DNA from: Physcomitrium patens | Taxonomy: Eukaryota > Streptophyta > Bryopsida > Funariales > Funariaceae | NCBI RefSeq assembly: GCF_000002425.4 | Contig: NC_037270.1 | Location: 10,883,935-10,947,934, forward strand | Length of the DNA: 64,000 nucleotides | Reading direction: 5' to 3' | In this document: positions 1-12,149 of the stretch, one piece after another | How positions within the stretch are numbered: the stretch's first letter is position 1 | Layout of the letters: each line of letters begins with the position of its first letter | The notes under the pieces: model-generated | Database searches by the model: none | Seen by the model: the letters and a program-made list of their open reading frames with translations, nothing else | Told to the model about the DNA's origin: nothing | Translations under genes and position numbers: made by a program

Positions 1-560
1 CATAAAGATAAAAGCTTGATCTTTGCTACTCTTTCTTGATCATTTTCTTTGAATGTGGTTGTAAATACTTCTAGGAATGAATTCAAATCATAAAAGAATC
101 ATAAATCTTTTTTTGTTAAAGGTGTAAATTAAGAGAGAAAACTTTGAGATAGAAATATACCTAAATATTTGACTTGAGTAAATCCATTAGGATATTAGAA
201 GGAATGCAACCTTAGATAGAGCTTGATCTATTATATAAATCCTTGAAATTTTGATCTTGTTCTATCAAACTTTTGAGGCATACTAATCTTTGTGCTTGTC
301 ATACTTAAAGAAATAAAATTACCTAGATTTGATTGTGAGATAGATCTACTTGCTTCATTCAATTGCATAATTTCTTATTGAAGACTTTGAACTTCTTTCA
401 TAGGCATAGAAATAGTATCTCTATAATTCATGTTGAAAATATGTTAGATTTCTACTCTTAAAATGTTGACAAACTCATGAAGATCTATATTAGTTGTAAA
501 TCTATTTTGACTTCCATTGAGAGTAGCACCTATAATATTTTCTTCTATAAAAAATTCAAA
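1..560 (-). pseudogene. A' copy 1: decayed gag of a Ty3/gypsy element (continues off left edge)
   Basis: This is the 5' part of a gag gene read on the minus strand; the rest of the element lies beyond the left edge. No long frame survives. The assignment rests on close nucleotide similarity to the gag regions at about 61.74-62.33 kb, 45.42-45.95 kb and 37.66-38.04 kb, which share the same order of blocks. In all of them the N-terminal part reads like a region rich in the pattern I-D-A-T-L ... D-L-H ... E-I-S. It lies just downstream (minus sense) of the LTR at 786-1324. Many CAA, CGA and TGG codons appear to have become stops. The role in an intact element would be the capsid polyprotein. Confidence 0.7.
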
Positions 561-785
561 TAAATTCAAAAAATTAAATTAAAAGAAGATAATCTATAAT
601 TTTTAATATTAAATAAAAATTTCTACAAAAAAAATAATTCTTTAAGAAAAAGATCATTGTTAAAAAATACGAGTATTTGTACAAAGGTGGATAGTTTGCA
701 ACCTTCAAAATACAACAATAGAAGTGAGATAATTCATTCACTTCTAAAATAAGATAAAAATAGTAAGTTAGAACTCTTGTCAAAG

Positions 786-1324
786 TATCAATGACATAAA
801 TTTTGAAGAAAGAAATCTTCAATATACTCTTGTGACATTGAAAAGAATTACAAAGTGACTCAAAGATGATATATTATTGAAGCAGAATAGCTAATGCCAA
901 AAATAAGTAGACTATAGAGTCTTGAAATAAGACTAAGGACTAAAAAGACATTAATAAGAGTAAAGAAGGCTTCACTCTTGCCTCTATATATACTCTTAAC
1001 TAAAAGCTATGTAGTGATGTCTTATAGGACCTCAAAAACGTATTGACTTTATAAGACAAGTATCTTAACTTGTAAGGTAAGTTCTCTATTTATGCTTCAT
1101 ATAATTATCTTATTTTGCAAGCTATCAATATGTGTTTAACTTATTGACCAAGTTTCTAGCCTACTAATCAACTATAAATACATGTAAAATTAAAGCAACA
1201 TCTATAAAGCTTCTAAGAAGCTTTTCTAGAAGATATTATGAAATTAACTTATTTTCATCTAATTTTATGTACTTCTATCTAATCATATAAATATTTATTA
1301 GAATACATATGTATATTTGTAACA
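786..1324 (-). repeat. LTR of A' copy 1 (5' LTR, minus orientation)
   Basis: About 539 bp matching, in reverse complement, the LTRs of element A (18749-19309) and of A' copies 2, 3 and 4. A shared landmark is the block at about 960-1030, the reverse complement of the LTR segment that holds the TATATATA-type promoter box and the downstream 'tcttcactctt' region. The right end (tgtaaca, 1324) directly abuts ORF3 sequence of A' copy 2, so copy 1 is nested in copy 2. The partner LTR is outside the window. Confidence 0.75.
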
Positions 1325-1495
1325 TTATGATATAAAAACGTTATATCTTGCCATCTATTTGAAAAAGAACATATTATTCTTTATAAACTTTATTTTGTTT
1401 TATTGTCTAGGAGGTTGTGACAATTGCAATATCTTGTTCGATAAATCCTCAAACAATAGTTCTTGAATTGAATTTTCCAGTTGTTGATTCTCCAT
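1325..1495 (-). pseudogene. A' copy 2: N-terminal remnant of ORF3
   Basis: On the minus strand this segment aligns base by base (with many transitions) to the first part of ORF3 of element A (29567-29923), starting at a conserved ATG (minus-strand start at 1495). It is cut at 1324/1325 by insertion of A' copy 1. It contains several stop codons. It matters mainly as evidence that ORF3 was present in the A' lineage too. Function unknown. Confidence 0.6.
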
Positions 1496-1599
1496 CTTTA
1501 ACATCAAAGTTATACAAAAATTATAAACTATAATAGAAGGTAGAATGTAATTCTTATCAACTTTTATTTTTTTTTATACTAAAAAATTAATTTTCTCTT

Positions 1600-4500
1600 T
1601 ATCTTCATTTTGATGAATGGCATTGATGAAAAGCATCAATCTTTTTAATTGTATTTATAAGATTCTTAGGTGTTTCCTATGTACATTCAATAATATTATA
1701 TCTAGGCTAATACATAAGATATTTCAATCTATTTCAATAATTACCTTAAATCTAAGACTTCTTCAATCTCAAACTCTTTATTATTGTCTATTTTTAAAGA
1801 AAGAAGTAGCATTTATCTTCTTCTTGGAATATTCATTATTTTGTATGGTTTAAGAAGACATACATAAAATATAAGATGGATCTTAATTGACTTTGGTAGT
1901 TATAATCAATAAGCAATTCGATTGATTTATTTATAAATAAAAAAAGATTCAAGCCTATAATAATCCAACTTGTTATAAGGACAAATAGTCTTGATATTGC
2001 AATGAAGTAATCATACCTTATTATCCACATTGAATTTTAGTTGTTCCTTACAATAAGCATCTACATTCATCTTTTGTTGTTCTTGAGCTTCCTTTAATTA
2101 CACCTTTATTGTTATATATAGCTCTAACATACAATTAATCAAATCTTTTGCTATAAGTTTATTAATTTTTAAAAAGTTAAAAGTATTAAGTCATGGATGA
2201 TAATCATAATTAGCAAAAAAAGATGTTTTTTGAATAGAAGAATATATCAAATTATTGTATATAAATTCTATTAATGGAAAAAAATTATCTAATTATCTTA
2301 ATGGTGATTAATAGTACATCTTAAATATTGCTCCAAAACTTGATTCATCTATTTTGTTTGTTCATCAATTTGAAGATGAAAGATGAAAGATAATTTTATA
2401 TCTATCTTTAATATCTTAAAAAGGATTCTCAAAAATTTTAATACAAATTGTATCTTTTTATCTAATGTAATATCCTTTGATAATTCATGATAGGAATAGA
2501 TGTTGTCAAGAAAAATCTTACATATTTTTTTACCTAAAATAGATTTTTTATTTGATAAAAAATATGCTATTTTGATGAAATTATCTTAAGTAAAAAATAT
2601 AAAATCATATGAACTTGAATTTGAAAGATCCATAATAAAATCTATAAAAATAAAAGACCATAATTATTCTGATATAAGTAATAATTGGAGAAGTCTATAA
2701 GGTTGATGACAAGGAGTTTTTGACCTTGAGCAAATATCATATAACTATATAAAGTCTTTCAAAGCCTTTAATATTTGTAGCCACTAAAAATCTCTAAATA
2801 TTAGCTTCAAAGTCTTGTAGTATCCAAAATATTATACTACTAGAAAGTCACAACGAGCTTAAACAACAAGTAAATGTATTTTTTTTTTTAGAATATATAA
2901 GCAACCTTCAAAATAAAATAGATTGTTCTTAAATTTGAACTTAGGAGTATCATAAAACTTAAAAGAAGTATTCTTAATATCATAAACAAAAGGATCAAAG
3001 GACATATTTGTTTGAATTTACTTTACAAAGGTTGAATCAGCAATCAATTTTGATTTTATTGCTCAAAGATAAAATTACTTAAGCTTTGAGACGACTATTT
3101 TTTATTGATTAAAAGCTTCATCTTCTTCTTTTGGTGTTAGATAAGAACATCTAAAAAGTGAATATGAAAAATCTTATTATTTTTAAAGTCAATATTCAAT
3201 CTTAAAATAAAATCTTAATAATGACATGTTTTAATGAATTTGGCCATAATTCAAGATAAGTACTAATATGAAGTACTTGAGATTCTTGTCATTTATATAT
3301 ATAGTGACTAGATTGAAAGTACTTTCTAAATAGTAATATCATTATTAAAAAGAATCTACAATTGCAAGAAGTTCTTTATTATAGATTTTGTAGTTGATCT
3401 TTAATATTAAAAATTTCTTAGAATAGAAATCTATTGGATGGAATTTACCATTTTCTCCCATTTTTGACATTATTGTATAGAAGACAAAGTTTGATGCATT
3501 TGTTTCTATGAAAAATTCCTACAAGAAGTCAATGCAATATAAGATTGGTACAAAAATAAATTCTTTCTTTAAAAAATCAAATAATCCTTTAGCTTCTTTA
3601 TTCTTCTTAAGTTTGTCTTTACAAGTCAAATATATAAGTAGAGATGCAACTTGAGAAAAGTTCTTAATAAAGATTTTATAATAATTAGCAAAGCTCAAAA
3701 AGTATTATATATCTCTTATTATTTTTAAAATCTTCTAATCAATGATAATCTAGATTTTCTTAGAATCTATCATAAGATCTTTTTTAGGATCTTTGTTAGG
3801 AAGTTAACTTAAGTAGTGTAGAATACATAATTTTCCATCTTGATATATAATCCTATATTTCTAAGTTTTTGTAATATATAACAAATATAAAGTTTATATT
3901 CTTTTATATTTTTAGATTAGATTAAAATATCATCTAAATAGTAGATGACAAATCCATTAAGAAACTCATAAAAAACATCATTTATAAGATGTTGAAAAGA
4001 GACTAGTGCATTTGTGAATCTAAAAAGCTAGACATTATATTCAAAATATCCATACATAGTTTGAAAAATAGTCTTCTATTCATCTCTTTCTTTGATGCGG
4101 ATCAAGCTATATGCTCCTTGTAGATCTATTTTTATATAGATTTTTATTTGATTGACTTAGTTAAGAAGTCTTAAAGTTATAGGTAAGGAATATCTATTTT
4201 TAATGGTCTTCTTGTTAAGTCCTCAATAATTTATGTATATTTGTAGAAATCCATTATTTTTCTTGATAAATAAGACAAAAGCTTTTGCTAGAAATTTTGA
4301 ATGGTATATGAAGTTTTTAGCCAAGTTTTCACTAATGTACTCTTTTAGTGTAGTTAACTCATTCTACAATAAGTTATAGATTGGTCTAAATGGTGATGGA
4401 GATTTTTCTCAAAGATTGATTGATCAATCATAAGATTGATGCTCTAAAAGAATATCTACATTCTTCTTTTTAAAAACGTCCTAAAAATCTTGATACTAAT

Positions 4501-5000
4501 TAAAAATACTACTTAATTTCTATCTACTATTAAAAATAAGCATAGCATATATAGCAAAAAATAATCTTTTTTTGTTGCATGTATAAAAGCTCTTGCACAT
4601 ACTTGTAAGGATTTGGATTTATTAGACTTGTGTATTTTTAGTTGACTAATAGAATTTTAAATTAAACTACAAAAATAGTCAAGGTTACAAGCAATCTCGT
4701 CTATCTAAGGATTATACTTTTTTAACTACAATAATCCTAAAATAATTGTGTTATAAGAAGATCTAATCACATTAAATATTAATATACCATTATGATCTTT
4801 GATGCCTACATCTAAAAAAAAAATCTCATTGGTAACATCTTTAAAAGATAATAAAAAATTATTTATAACTTCTATACATACGGATTTAGCTTTTTTGATT
4901 AAAGATATTTCTTATTTTTTTACAAAGTCATTGTTTGTAAAATAAGTCAAAGCTTTTAAATTTAATGAAGCAAAGACTTTGATTTGTGATTTTTAGGTCC
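1600..5000 (-). pseudogene. A' copy 2: decayed pol (PR-RT-RNaseH-IN-chromodomain)
   Basis: Reading right to left the blocks are: protease about 4.56-5.0 kb, reverse transcriptase about 3.65-4.45 kb, RNase H about 2.95-3.65 kb, integrase about 1.84-2.95 kb, chromodomain about 1.60-1.84 kb. The best preserved stretch (minus, 1836-2030) corresponds to the integrase C-terminal domain and aligns with 23557-23790 of element A. The sequence is saturated with C-to-T and G-to-A changes, so no frame longer than about 65 codons survives; domains are recognised by collinear similarity to element A. The product would be a chromovirus Pol polyprotein. Confidence 0.75.
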
Positions 5001-5049
5001 TAAATATACATCTATTATAAAAAAATATAAAATATCTAAAAATAAATAT

Positions 5050-5540
5050 GATCTTTATTAGATATTATATAAGATTCTAGTTGCATGGTTTTTATTATAA
5101 TTGGAAAAAAATGTTTTTTGATAAATTATCTCTTCTAGCAATTGTACTTTTCATTTTGCAATTGCATTGCTTCTTTGGACAAAGTTGACCACTATGCTTA
5201 GTTTTTCCACAATATAAGTACAAATATTTTTAACAAAATTAAGATTTTTTCTACTTAGTGAGAGATTTAAAACATATTGTATTAATTTACATTGATTTTG
5301 GCTTTGATAAATAAAATTTTAAAAACTTAGGAGATGCTAATATTACTTGACTTATTTTTCTTTAATTAAATATTTATTCTTGATTACTTTCTTCAAATGT
5401 GGCTTTAAACACTTCTAAAAATGAATTAAAATTATGAAGGAGTCATATATCTTTTTCCATCAAAGATGAAAATTAAAAAAAAAAATACTTTAAGGTAGAT
5501 GTATATTTATAAATTCAACTGGACTAAATTATAAGGTATT
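5050..5540 (-). pseudogene. A' copy 2: C-terminal gag with zinc knuckle, cut by element B
   Basis: The minus strand at about 5.13-5.23 kb aligns with the CCHC zinc-knuckle codons of element A (20400-20450). The gag-pol boundary heptamer A AAA AAC is kept here, preceded by TC as in element A. The capsid region continues to 5540, where element B is inserted; the missing part of gag resumes at 37654. The two halves join smoothly once B and one copy of the GTATT duplication are removed. Confidence 0.7.
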
Positions 5541-6011
5541 TGGAACGAGACTAAATTTTCTTAAAGATCTAAAATATTTTTAGTCTATAGCAACATAAAT
5601 TCCATCACAAAGTAGGAAAAAATAAACCAAAAAAAATTGAGAAAAATTAAATAGAATAGAATATAAAAGACAAAACAAAGCAAAAAAATAGAACAAAATA
5701 AAATAAAAAATGCAAACCAAACTTTATTGAGACAAAGGAATTAAAGCCATACTTGATTAAGTGTCTAAATGGCCCTAATTAGTCTTATTTATACTTTATC
5801 CAACCATCTTAAAACTTTCTAGAATGATTTTAATGGTAGATCTTATATAGATAACCACCCTAAGCTCTTTGTAGAATGTCTTATGGTAGATCCTATATAA
5901 TCCATTAACCTTGCTTCAATTCTAAAAACTTCTATAAACTTCTCAAATATGACATCAACCATCTATTCCTATATATTAATAATACAAATAGCTTAGCTAT
6001 ATCCCATTACA
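5541..6011 (-). repeat. Element B left LTR (3' LTR)
   Basis: 471 bp, starts tggaacgaga and ends cccattaca. It matches 37082-37653 throughout, including the 'agtctatagcaacataaatt' block. The right copy is about 100 bp longer, mainly because it has more units of an approximately 60-bp tandem repeat built around 'tagaatgttc'. Flanked on the left by TSD GTATT. Confidence 0.85.
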
Positions 6012-6059
6012 ATTAATTCTTCTCTACTAATATGGAATGTCTTCATTTTACTCTCGATA

Positions 6060-6662
6060 ATATCTCCAAATTATTTCTTAGTAATACATGAGGTTACGTA
6101 CAAGTTCTCATATTATATTGTAGATGAAATAACTTTTTTAGAGGACTTTATGTTGAAATTGTAGACATCCATGCCATGGCAAAGGTAGCAATGCTTCAAA
6201 ATACTATCCGTTTCATACTCTTCTTGGTCATCAATTACAACAAGTGGAAGTGGTGGTTGGTGTCAGTCCAAGAAGTGCCTTGATTTAATATAAAATTCCT
6301 TGAATTATAAAATATAAAAGACCAAATGGATTTGAACATATGGTAGAAGCTCAAGGCGGTATACAACATAAGAAATTGTTATAGAAATACAAAAAGATTG
6401 AAGCCATTGAAATACCAGTTTACAAATTTGAGTTGATGTAATAAGTAGTAAGTTGGCATTAGAGAATAATACATAATGACCTTCTTGAAAGGTCTTGTGT
6501 TGTTAATATTTATTTTCATGGTGCTTTTTTCAATTTTGTGCAATAAAATAGCAGTGCCATACTTCCTATAAGGTTGTTGTAAGTTGTTGTATAAACTCTT
6601 CTATTGTCAAGTTGTTAGTATCAATGGGACGAAGGAGAGTTGCAAATGTAATTGAATATTGA
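6060..6662 (-). pseudogene. Element B pol: integrase C-terminus and chromodomain
   Basis: The minus-strand translation gives an integrase tail of the type 'VYRLELLPYVQIH' followed by a chromodomain-like stretch 'DDQEEYETDSILKHCY' at about 6.14-6.25 kb, the usual C-terminal module of chromoviruses thought to direct integration to modified histones. Stops interrupt the frame. The pol frame is broken at 6663-6666 by a family C LTR and resumes at 8556. Confidence 0.7.
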
Positions 6663-6666
6663 CTGG

Positions 6667-8555
6667 TGTCATGATATAAAATGGCTAATAGGTGAAAGTA
6701 TGAAAAAAACATTATATTTTTGAAGATCTTATTTCAAATATATTGTAACAAATTATCTTAGAAAAATAAATAATAGTCAAAGGGTAGAAAAATTAAAGAT
6801 GCTAGTACTATTTTTTTACAAAATAGGCTTCTACTTACTTTGTAGGGCTATAAATAAGGCAAAATAAAATAGATTAGAAAAATAAATGATATAGGAATCT
6901 TTAAGAAGAAGTTAAGAGTAAATCCTAATAAAAATTTTCTAAAAAAATTAAATATTGGTACCTAAAGAGGGCCAGTTATGAACTAGGGTTGAAATCAGAC
7001 CCTAAGGTATAAAACCAAGCTTCGACGACGATTTTGGAATTCCTTGGAAGATCAAAGAATAGAAATTAAAGAATAAACTTAATAAGATTTTGATGACTAT
7101 TAATTTTGGGTGCTTTGAATTTGTATTGATTTTGTTAGAGCTTTACAAAGTTGGGATTTGTTTTAGGTGAGTCTAGATTTATAAAATAAAGAGGCTAATA
7201 CTTTTTGGAGAATTTTGTAAGTTTGGCAAAAGATCTATAGATGAAATTTTGAAGGTTTGTGGATTTATATGTATTAAACATATGCTCTAAGTTTGAGCTA
7301 GATCGAAGTGTTGAATCAAGGATTATTGAGGTTTAAGTGGATTAGAGTCTCAAAAAATAGAATTTTAGATCTACAAAAGATTTCTTAGAGTTTTTGCAAT
7401 CTATTAGTTGAATTGGAGTAAAAATTAGATGCATGGATAGTAGACTTGTTTTTCTACATATGTAAGAAATTTGAAATCAATTGAATAGTTTTATAAGGAG
7501 ATATTGGCACTAAAAATTTAACATTCAGATTGCCAGTTAAAATCAATGATTCATTCATTAATTATTGAGATTTAAATCTATTGTAGGAATTATTTGGATT
7601 ATTTAAGATTTGGTTAGGATATATTTAAGGTTTGATTAGGATTTGGTTAAGGTTTGTTTAGATTTTTTTAGAGTTTGGTTAGGATTTGGTTAGGATTTGA
7701 CTAGGATTTGGTTAGATTTTTTTTTAGGATTTAATTAGGATTTGATTAGCATTTGTTTAGGATTTGATTAGAATTTGGTTAGGATTTATTTAGGATTTGA
7801 TTAGGATTTATTTAGAGTTTTATTAGAATTTAGTTAGGATTTGTTAGGATTTGACTATGACTTATTTAGAATTTAGTTAAGATTTGTTAGGATTTGACTA
7901 GGACTTATTTAAAATTTAGTTAGGATTTATTTAGGATTTGAACAAGATTTGTTTAGGATTTGATTAGAATTTGGTTAGAATTTGGTTAGGATTTATTTAG
8001 GATTTGATTAGGATTTATTTAGAGTTTGATTAGAATTTAGTTAAGATTTGATTAGAACTTATTTAGAATTTAGTTAGGATTTGTTAGGATTTGACTAGGA
8101 CTTATTTAGAATTTAGTTAGGATTTATTTAGGATTTGAATAAGATTTGTTTAGGATTTGATTAGAATTTGGTTTAGGTTTATTTAGGATTTCTTTAAGAT
8201 TTGTTTAGAATTTGACAAGGATTTATTTAGAATTTGGTTAAGATTTGACTAGGATTTAATTAAGGTATCTATTTTAATATTTTATTATTTTTTCTATCAT
8301 AGTATATTTTTGAATTTCTATGTTATTTATTTATAATTTCTTTAAAAGGTCTTTAAGAATACTTTGTATTTCTTACATAATTTCTTTGTAATTTTGATTG
8401 AATTTGATTGATGTTTGATTATACTTGTTAATCTTTAATTATAATTTATTTAAGAATCTATTAGAATTATTAGGATTTATTGTTGCAATTTTCTTTTTAT
8501 GTTCCACACCCAAGTGCCTGGTGCATTCTCAAGCCAAATGCCACATATTACGACA
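6667..8555 (-). mobile_element. Family C solo LTR 1 (minus), TSD CTGG/CTGT
   Basis: 1889 bp. In minus sense it begins TGTCGTAATATG and ends at tgtcatgata (plus 6667), matching the terminal sequences of the complete family C element at 23886-29333. The 4-bp flanks are CTGG (6663-6666) and CTGT (8556-8559). It interrupts integrase codons of element B. It carries a large 12-bp minisatellite absent from the complete element. Confidence 0.8.
7600..8262 (+). repeat. Minisatellite, 12-bp unit ttaggatttggt and variants
   Basis: Dozens of degenerate copies of a 12-bp unit (ttaggatttggt / ttaggatttgat), with occasional 11-bp and longer variants. It lies wholly inside family C solo LTR 1. The unit resembles but is not the plant telomere repeat TTTAGGG. 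Confidence 0.9.
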
Positions 8556-8902
8556 CTGTGTTAAAGAAGAATAGTGAATAACTGGTACTTACTTGAATAC
8601 TATCATTGTAAGCAAAATCTAAGGGTGTCAAATATTCATTCAAGTTATTATGATGAACTCCCACAAATGTCCATAGCATGTCTTTTAAGGTTCATTTTGT
8701 ACATTCTATTTGTCCATCTATTTGAAGATAAAAGACTATAAATATGGCAAGTTGTGTGCTTAGTAGCTTCAATAAGGCTTTCTACAAAATTCCTATGAAA
8801 TGTGGAACTTAATCTTAAATGATGACACGAGGTTATCTATGGTGACAAAAAAGAGTGATAAAGAAGATCTATGCAAGTGTTGAAGCATCAATATCTAAGC
8901 AT
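8556..8902 (-). pseudogene. Element B pol: integrase catalytic core, middle part
   Basis: The minus strand yields decayed integrase core text including a block like 'ALLKLLSTQLAIF' followed by 'LQIDGQIE', the counterpart of the Ty3/gypsy motif ending in TDGQTE that contains the third catalytic acid. Bounded on both sides by family C LTRs, so it is a 347-bp island of element B between two inverted LTRs. Confidence 0.7.
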
Positions 8903-10911
8903 TGTCGTAATATATGAAGTCTTACTTCAGAATACTTTGAGTACCTAGCTATAGAAGGTAGAATGGAAATTGTTACAACAAAATCTTAATTCTAATAGAA
9001 TACTAACAATGCTAAATAAGCTTTAATCAAATTCAGAGAAAATTCAAAAGAATTCCAAAGAAATAATAAGAAATCTTAAAAAAATATTAGAATGATTACA
9101 AACATATGTCAAATACATCTCAATTCAATTTTAATTTAATCCTAGTTGAAATCTTATTGGACTTCATTCAAACTTTAGGCCAAAAATTAACTAAATCTTA
9201 AATCTAAACAAAATCAAATAAAATCCTAAACCCTAAATCAAATCTTGATCAAATCCTAACCAAACCTTAAATCCTAAACCAAACTCCAAATTCTAAATCA
9301 AATCCTAACTAAATCCTAAACCCTAAATTTAATCCTAATCAAACTCTAAATCCTAAATCAAATCCTAATCCTAAATCAAATCCTAACTAAATTCTAAATC
9401 CTAAATCAAATCTTAATCATAAATCAAATCTTAACCAAATTCTAATCAAATTCTAATTCTAAATTAAATCCTAACCAAACTCTAATCCTAATTCTAAATC
9501 CTAAATCAAACCCTAATCAAATTCTAATCCTAAATCAAATCTTAATCAACTTTAAACCAAATCCTAAATCCTAAATCAAATCCTAATTAAATCTTAATCC
9601 TAAATCAAATCCTAATCAAATCCTAAATCATAAACCAAATCTTAACTAAATCCTAATCCTAAATCAAACCCTGACTAAATCCTAAACCCTAAATCAAACC
9701 TTAATCTTAAATCAAATCCTAATTAAATCCTAAATCCTAAATCAAATCTTAATCAAATCTTAATCAAATCCTAACCCTAAATCAAATTCTAATCATATTC
9801 TAATCCTAATCTTAAATCCTAAATCAAACCTTGACCAAATCCTAACCCTAAATCAAATCCTAATCAAATCTTAGTAATTTCTACAACAAATTTAAACCTC
9901 TATGACTAATGAATGAACCATTGATCTTAATAAAAAATTTGCATACTTCTTAAAAACTAAGTTGAAAACAAGCACAAAAAATTTGAAAAAGATCGAAATT
10001 ATTAAATAGACAATAACTTCAAAAATGTGCTCGAGTATTGGTCGGCCTCCTTCTCCAACTTTGATGTCAATCTCCCAAAGCCAATATCTCTCCAGTTCAC
10101 CATTCGATTGATCCCAAAAATTCTCATATACATAGAAAAACAAGTCTTATATCCTCTCACATAAATTTCAATCCAATCCAATTAGTAGATTGCAAGAAAT
10201 CTTAAAAATCCTCATTAGACCTAAAATTCTACTTTTTGAGACCTTGACTCACTTAAACCTCAATAACCTTTAATTCAACTGTTAGATCAAGCTAATATTT
10301 ACAATACATATTAGGCACAATTTTGACCATTAATCCAAAAAATTTTACTTATAGATCTATTACAAAACTCTTGAAATCATTAGAAACATCAACCCTACTT
10401 TATTTCATAAAATCCAAGTCATTTGAAAACAATCTTGACTTTGTAAAGTTCTTACAAAGTCATAACAACTTTAAGTCGTCCAAAACTAATGCATATAAAA
10501 ACCTTATCCAATCTGCTATCAAATTCCTTTCTTTGATTTGCAAAAGAATCTCTAAGTTGCTGTAGGTGCTCAGTTTTGTACCTCAGGGTCTAATTTCGAG
10601 CTAGGTTGATAATCGGCCCTCCTTGGATATCAATATCTAGATTTTCTAGATTATTTTTGCTAGAATTTACTCTTAACTTCCTTCTAAAGATGTCTATAAA
10701 ATTTATTTTTCTAATCTATCTTATTTTATCTTATTTATGGTCCTATAAAATAAATAGAGGTCACTTTTGTAAAAAGGTAATACTACTACTAAAATTTTTA
10801 CTACCTTCATATCTTTTTTCCATAATTTTTTACTTTATCTTTTAATTAGATTCTTATATAATAAGATCCATATTATCATCTTTTACTATATAGTCGTATT
10901 ACAACATGACA
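8903..10911 (+). mobile_element. Family C solo LTR 2 (plus), TSD GCAT/GCAT
   Basis: 2009 bp from tgtcgtaata to acaacatgaca. Perfect 4-bp duplication GCAT at 8899-8902 and 10912-10915. Same family as solo LTR 1 but opposite orientation; the two lie 347 bp apart inside element B integrase. Includes a long 12-bp minisatellite. Short frames inside (for example near 10.32-10.57 kb) have no recognisable product and are treated as chance. Confidence 0.85.
9188..9876 (+). repeat. Minisatellite, 12-bp unit aaatcctaatca and variants
   Basis: Long run of the reverse complement of the unit at 7600-8262 (aaatcctaatca, aaatcctaacca, aaaccctaaatc). Some positions read ccctaaa, a single telomere-like heptamer, but they are not in tandem 7-bp register. 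It lies inside family C solo LTR 2. Confidence 0.9.
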
Positions 10912-11031
10912 GCATATTATGGCCAAGTGAAGTTGTTTCAAGAGTTAATCTACAAAGTCAACAATCTCAGTAAAATTGTGAACTATCTGTGGCAAACACG
11001 TAAGGAGATCCATAATCATATACTCCCATCA
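10912..11031 (-). pseudogene. Element B pol: integrase core, N-terminal part
   Basis: The minus strand reads a decayed counterpart of the Ty3/gypsy segment W-x-S-I-x-M-D-L-I, containing the first catalytic Asp of integrase, followed by text matching 'RLTKT'. Bounded by family C LTRs at 10911 and 11032. The four bases at 11028-11031 (ATCA) are the duplication of the next insertion. Confidence 0.65.
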
Positions 11032-12145
11032 TGTCATTTTTATACTATAAAAGCTTATATTATATAAAAATTAGTTAAAATATATTATATAATAATAAAT
11101 CTAGATATATGTTAGAATAGTTAATAGCTTAATTTAAAGAGAGTGGATTTAAGAAATTTTATTTTAATTTTTTTAATTTATTATTATTATTATTATTATT
11201 ATAGTATTTCAAAAAAAAAAGTAAAAAAAAAACAAGATCTAATTGTTTAGTATGAAGCCTTGAGAGGAGATTAGAGCCTAAAAAAAAAAATCTTAACTAA
11301 TAGGAGGCTGCTCGAGGCCTTATTAGGGATTAGGATTTTTCTTTCGAAGTCATTTGAGCTTTAGAGGATAGAGTCAGCAATTTTAGGTTTTTTGATATGA
11401 ATTGGATGTAAATTTTGTATGATTTGGAGTTTTTATGAAAGAGATATTTGTGCTCAAAGTTAAGGTGTCTATTTTGTACCTACTATCACTCTTTGGAGCA
11501 TAACATATGTTTATACAGAGCAACAAAAGATCGACGATTAGGATTAAAGAGAAAAATTTTTTGACTACACTTTTCATATTTTTTTTTGATGAATTTAGAG
11601 TTTGGATGAAGAAATTATAGAGAGTTGAAGTCAGTGCATCTAAATCAAAGGTAGTAAGTAAATGATTTTGTTTATAGTAATAGTTGGAGCCATATTTTGA
11701 ATTTTTAGATGAATTTTTGGCTCAAAATTTTTGGAAAAAAATTGCTTATTATATGAAGAAGCTATGCATATAAATTTTGTGGCATTTGAGTGCTTATTTT
11801 GTGAGATATGAAGAAAATTACATGTAGGTGCATAAAAACTAAGGTTTGAAGCTATTGTTAGGATTTTGGTGATATCTTAAGATCTGCAATGAATTTATAG
11901 TTGAAATTTTTTGTGATAGTTGTTAAAAGTACATCAGTACTTCATGTAAAATTTGAGTGTGTTTGAACGGTCCAATTAAAAGATATGAGTTTTTGAAGTT
12001 TGGAAATAATACCTCATGAGGATATATAAGGATTTAGAGTTTTTTTAATCATATTTTGGATTTTTAGAAGTACACAAAAGCTTAAACATCATGATCCAAA
12101 ATCATGTTCTTAAGATCCATTCTAAAATCTTTTCATGCCTTAGAT
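11032..12145 (-). mobile_element. Family C solo LTR 3 (minus), TSD ATCA/ATCA
   Basis: The left end tgtcattttt matches the family C LTR terminus. The interior shares blocks with the LTRs at 32627-33961 and 41400-43087, including 'cctactatcactcttt' and a 'cgaggcc..atta' block. The right end is decayed; I place it at 12145 because ATCA at 12146-12149 matches ATCA at 11028-11031. About 45 codons of element B integrase (the zinc-binding region) seem missing at this site. The right boundary is less certain than the left. Confidence 0.6.
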
Positions 12146-12149
12146 ATCA

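Noticed and set aside
7600-9876. Interstitial telomere sequence
   Set aside because: Single ccctaaa words occur, but the period is 12 bp and the arrays lie inside family C LTRs, so they are LTR minisatellites.
9188-9876. CRISPR-like array
   Set aside because: No spacer-repeat alternation, units too short, and the context is a eukaryotic LTR.
10323-10845. Two 80-codon plus-strand frames as genes
   Set aside because: They fall inside solo LTR 2, lack homology or codon pattern, and are not conserved in other C LTRs.
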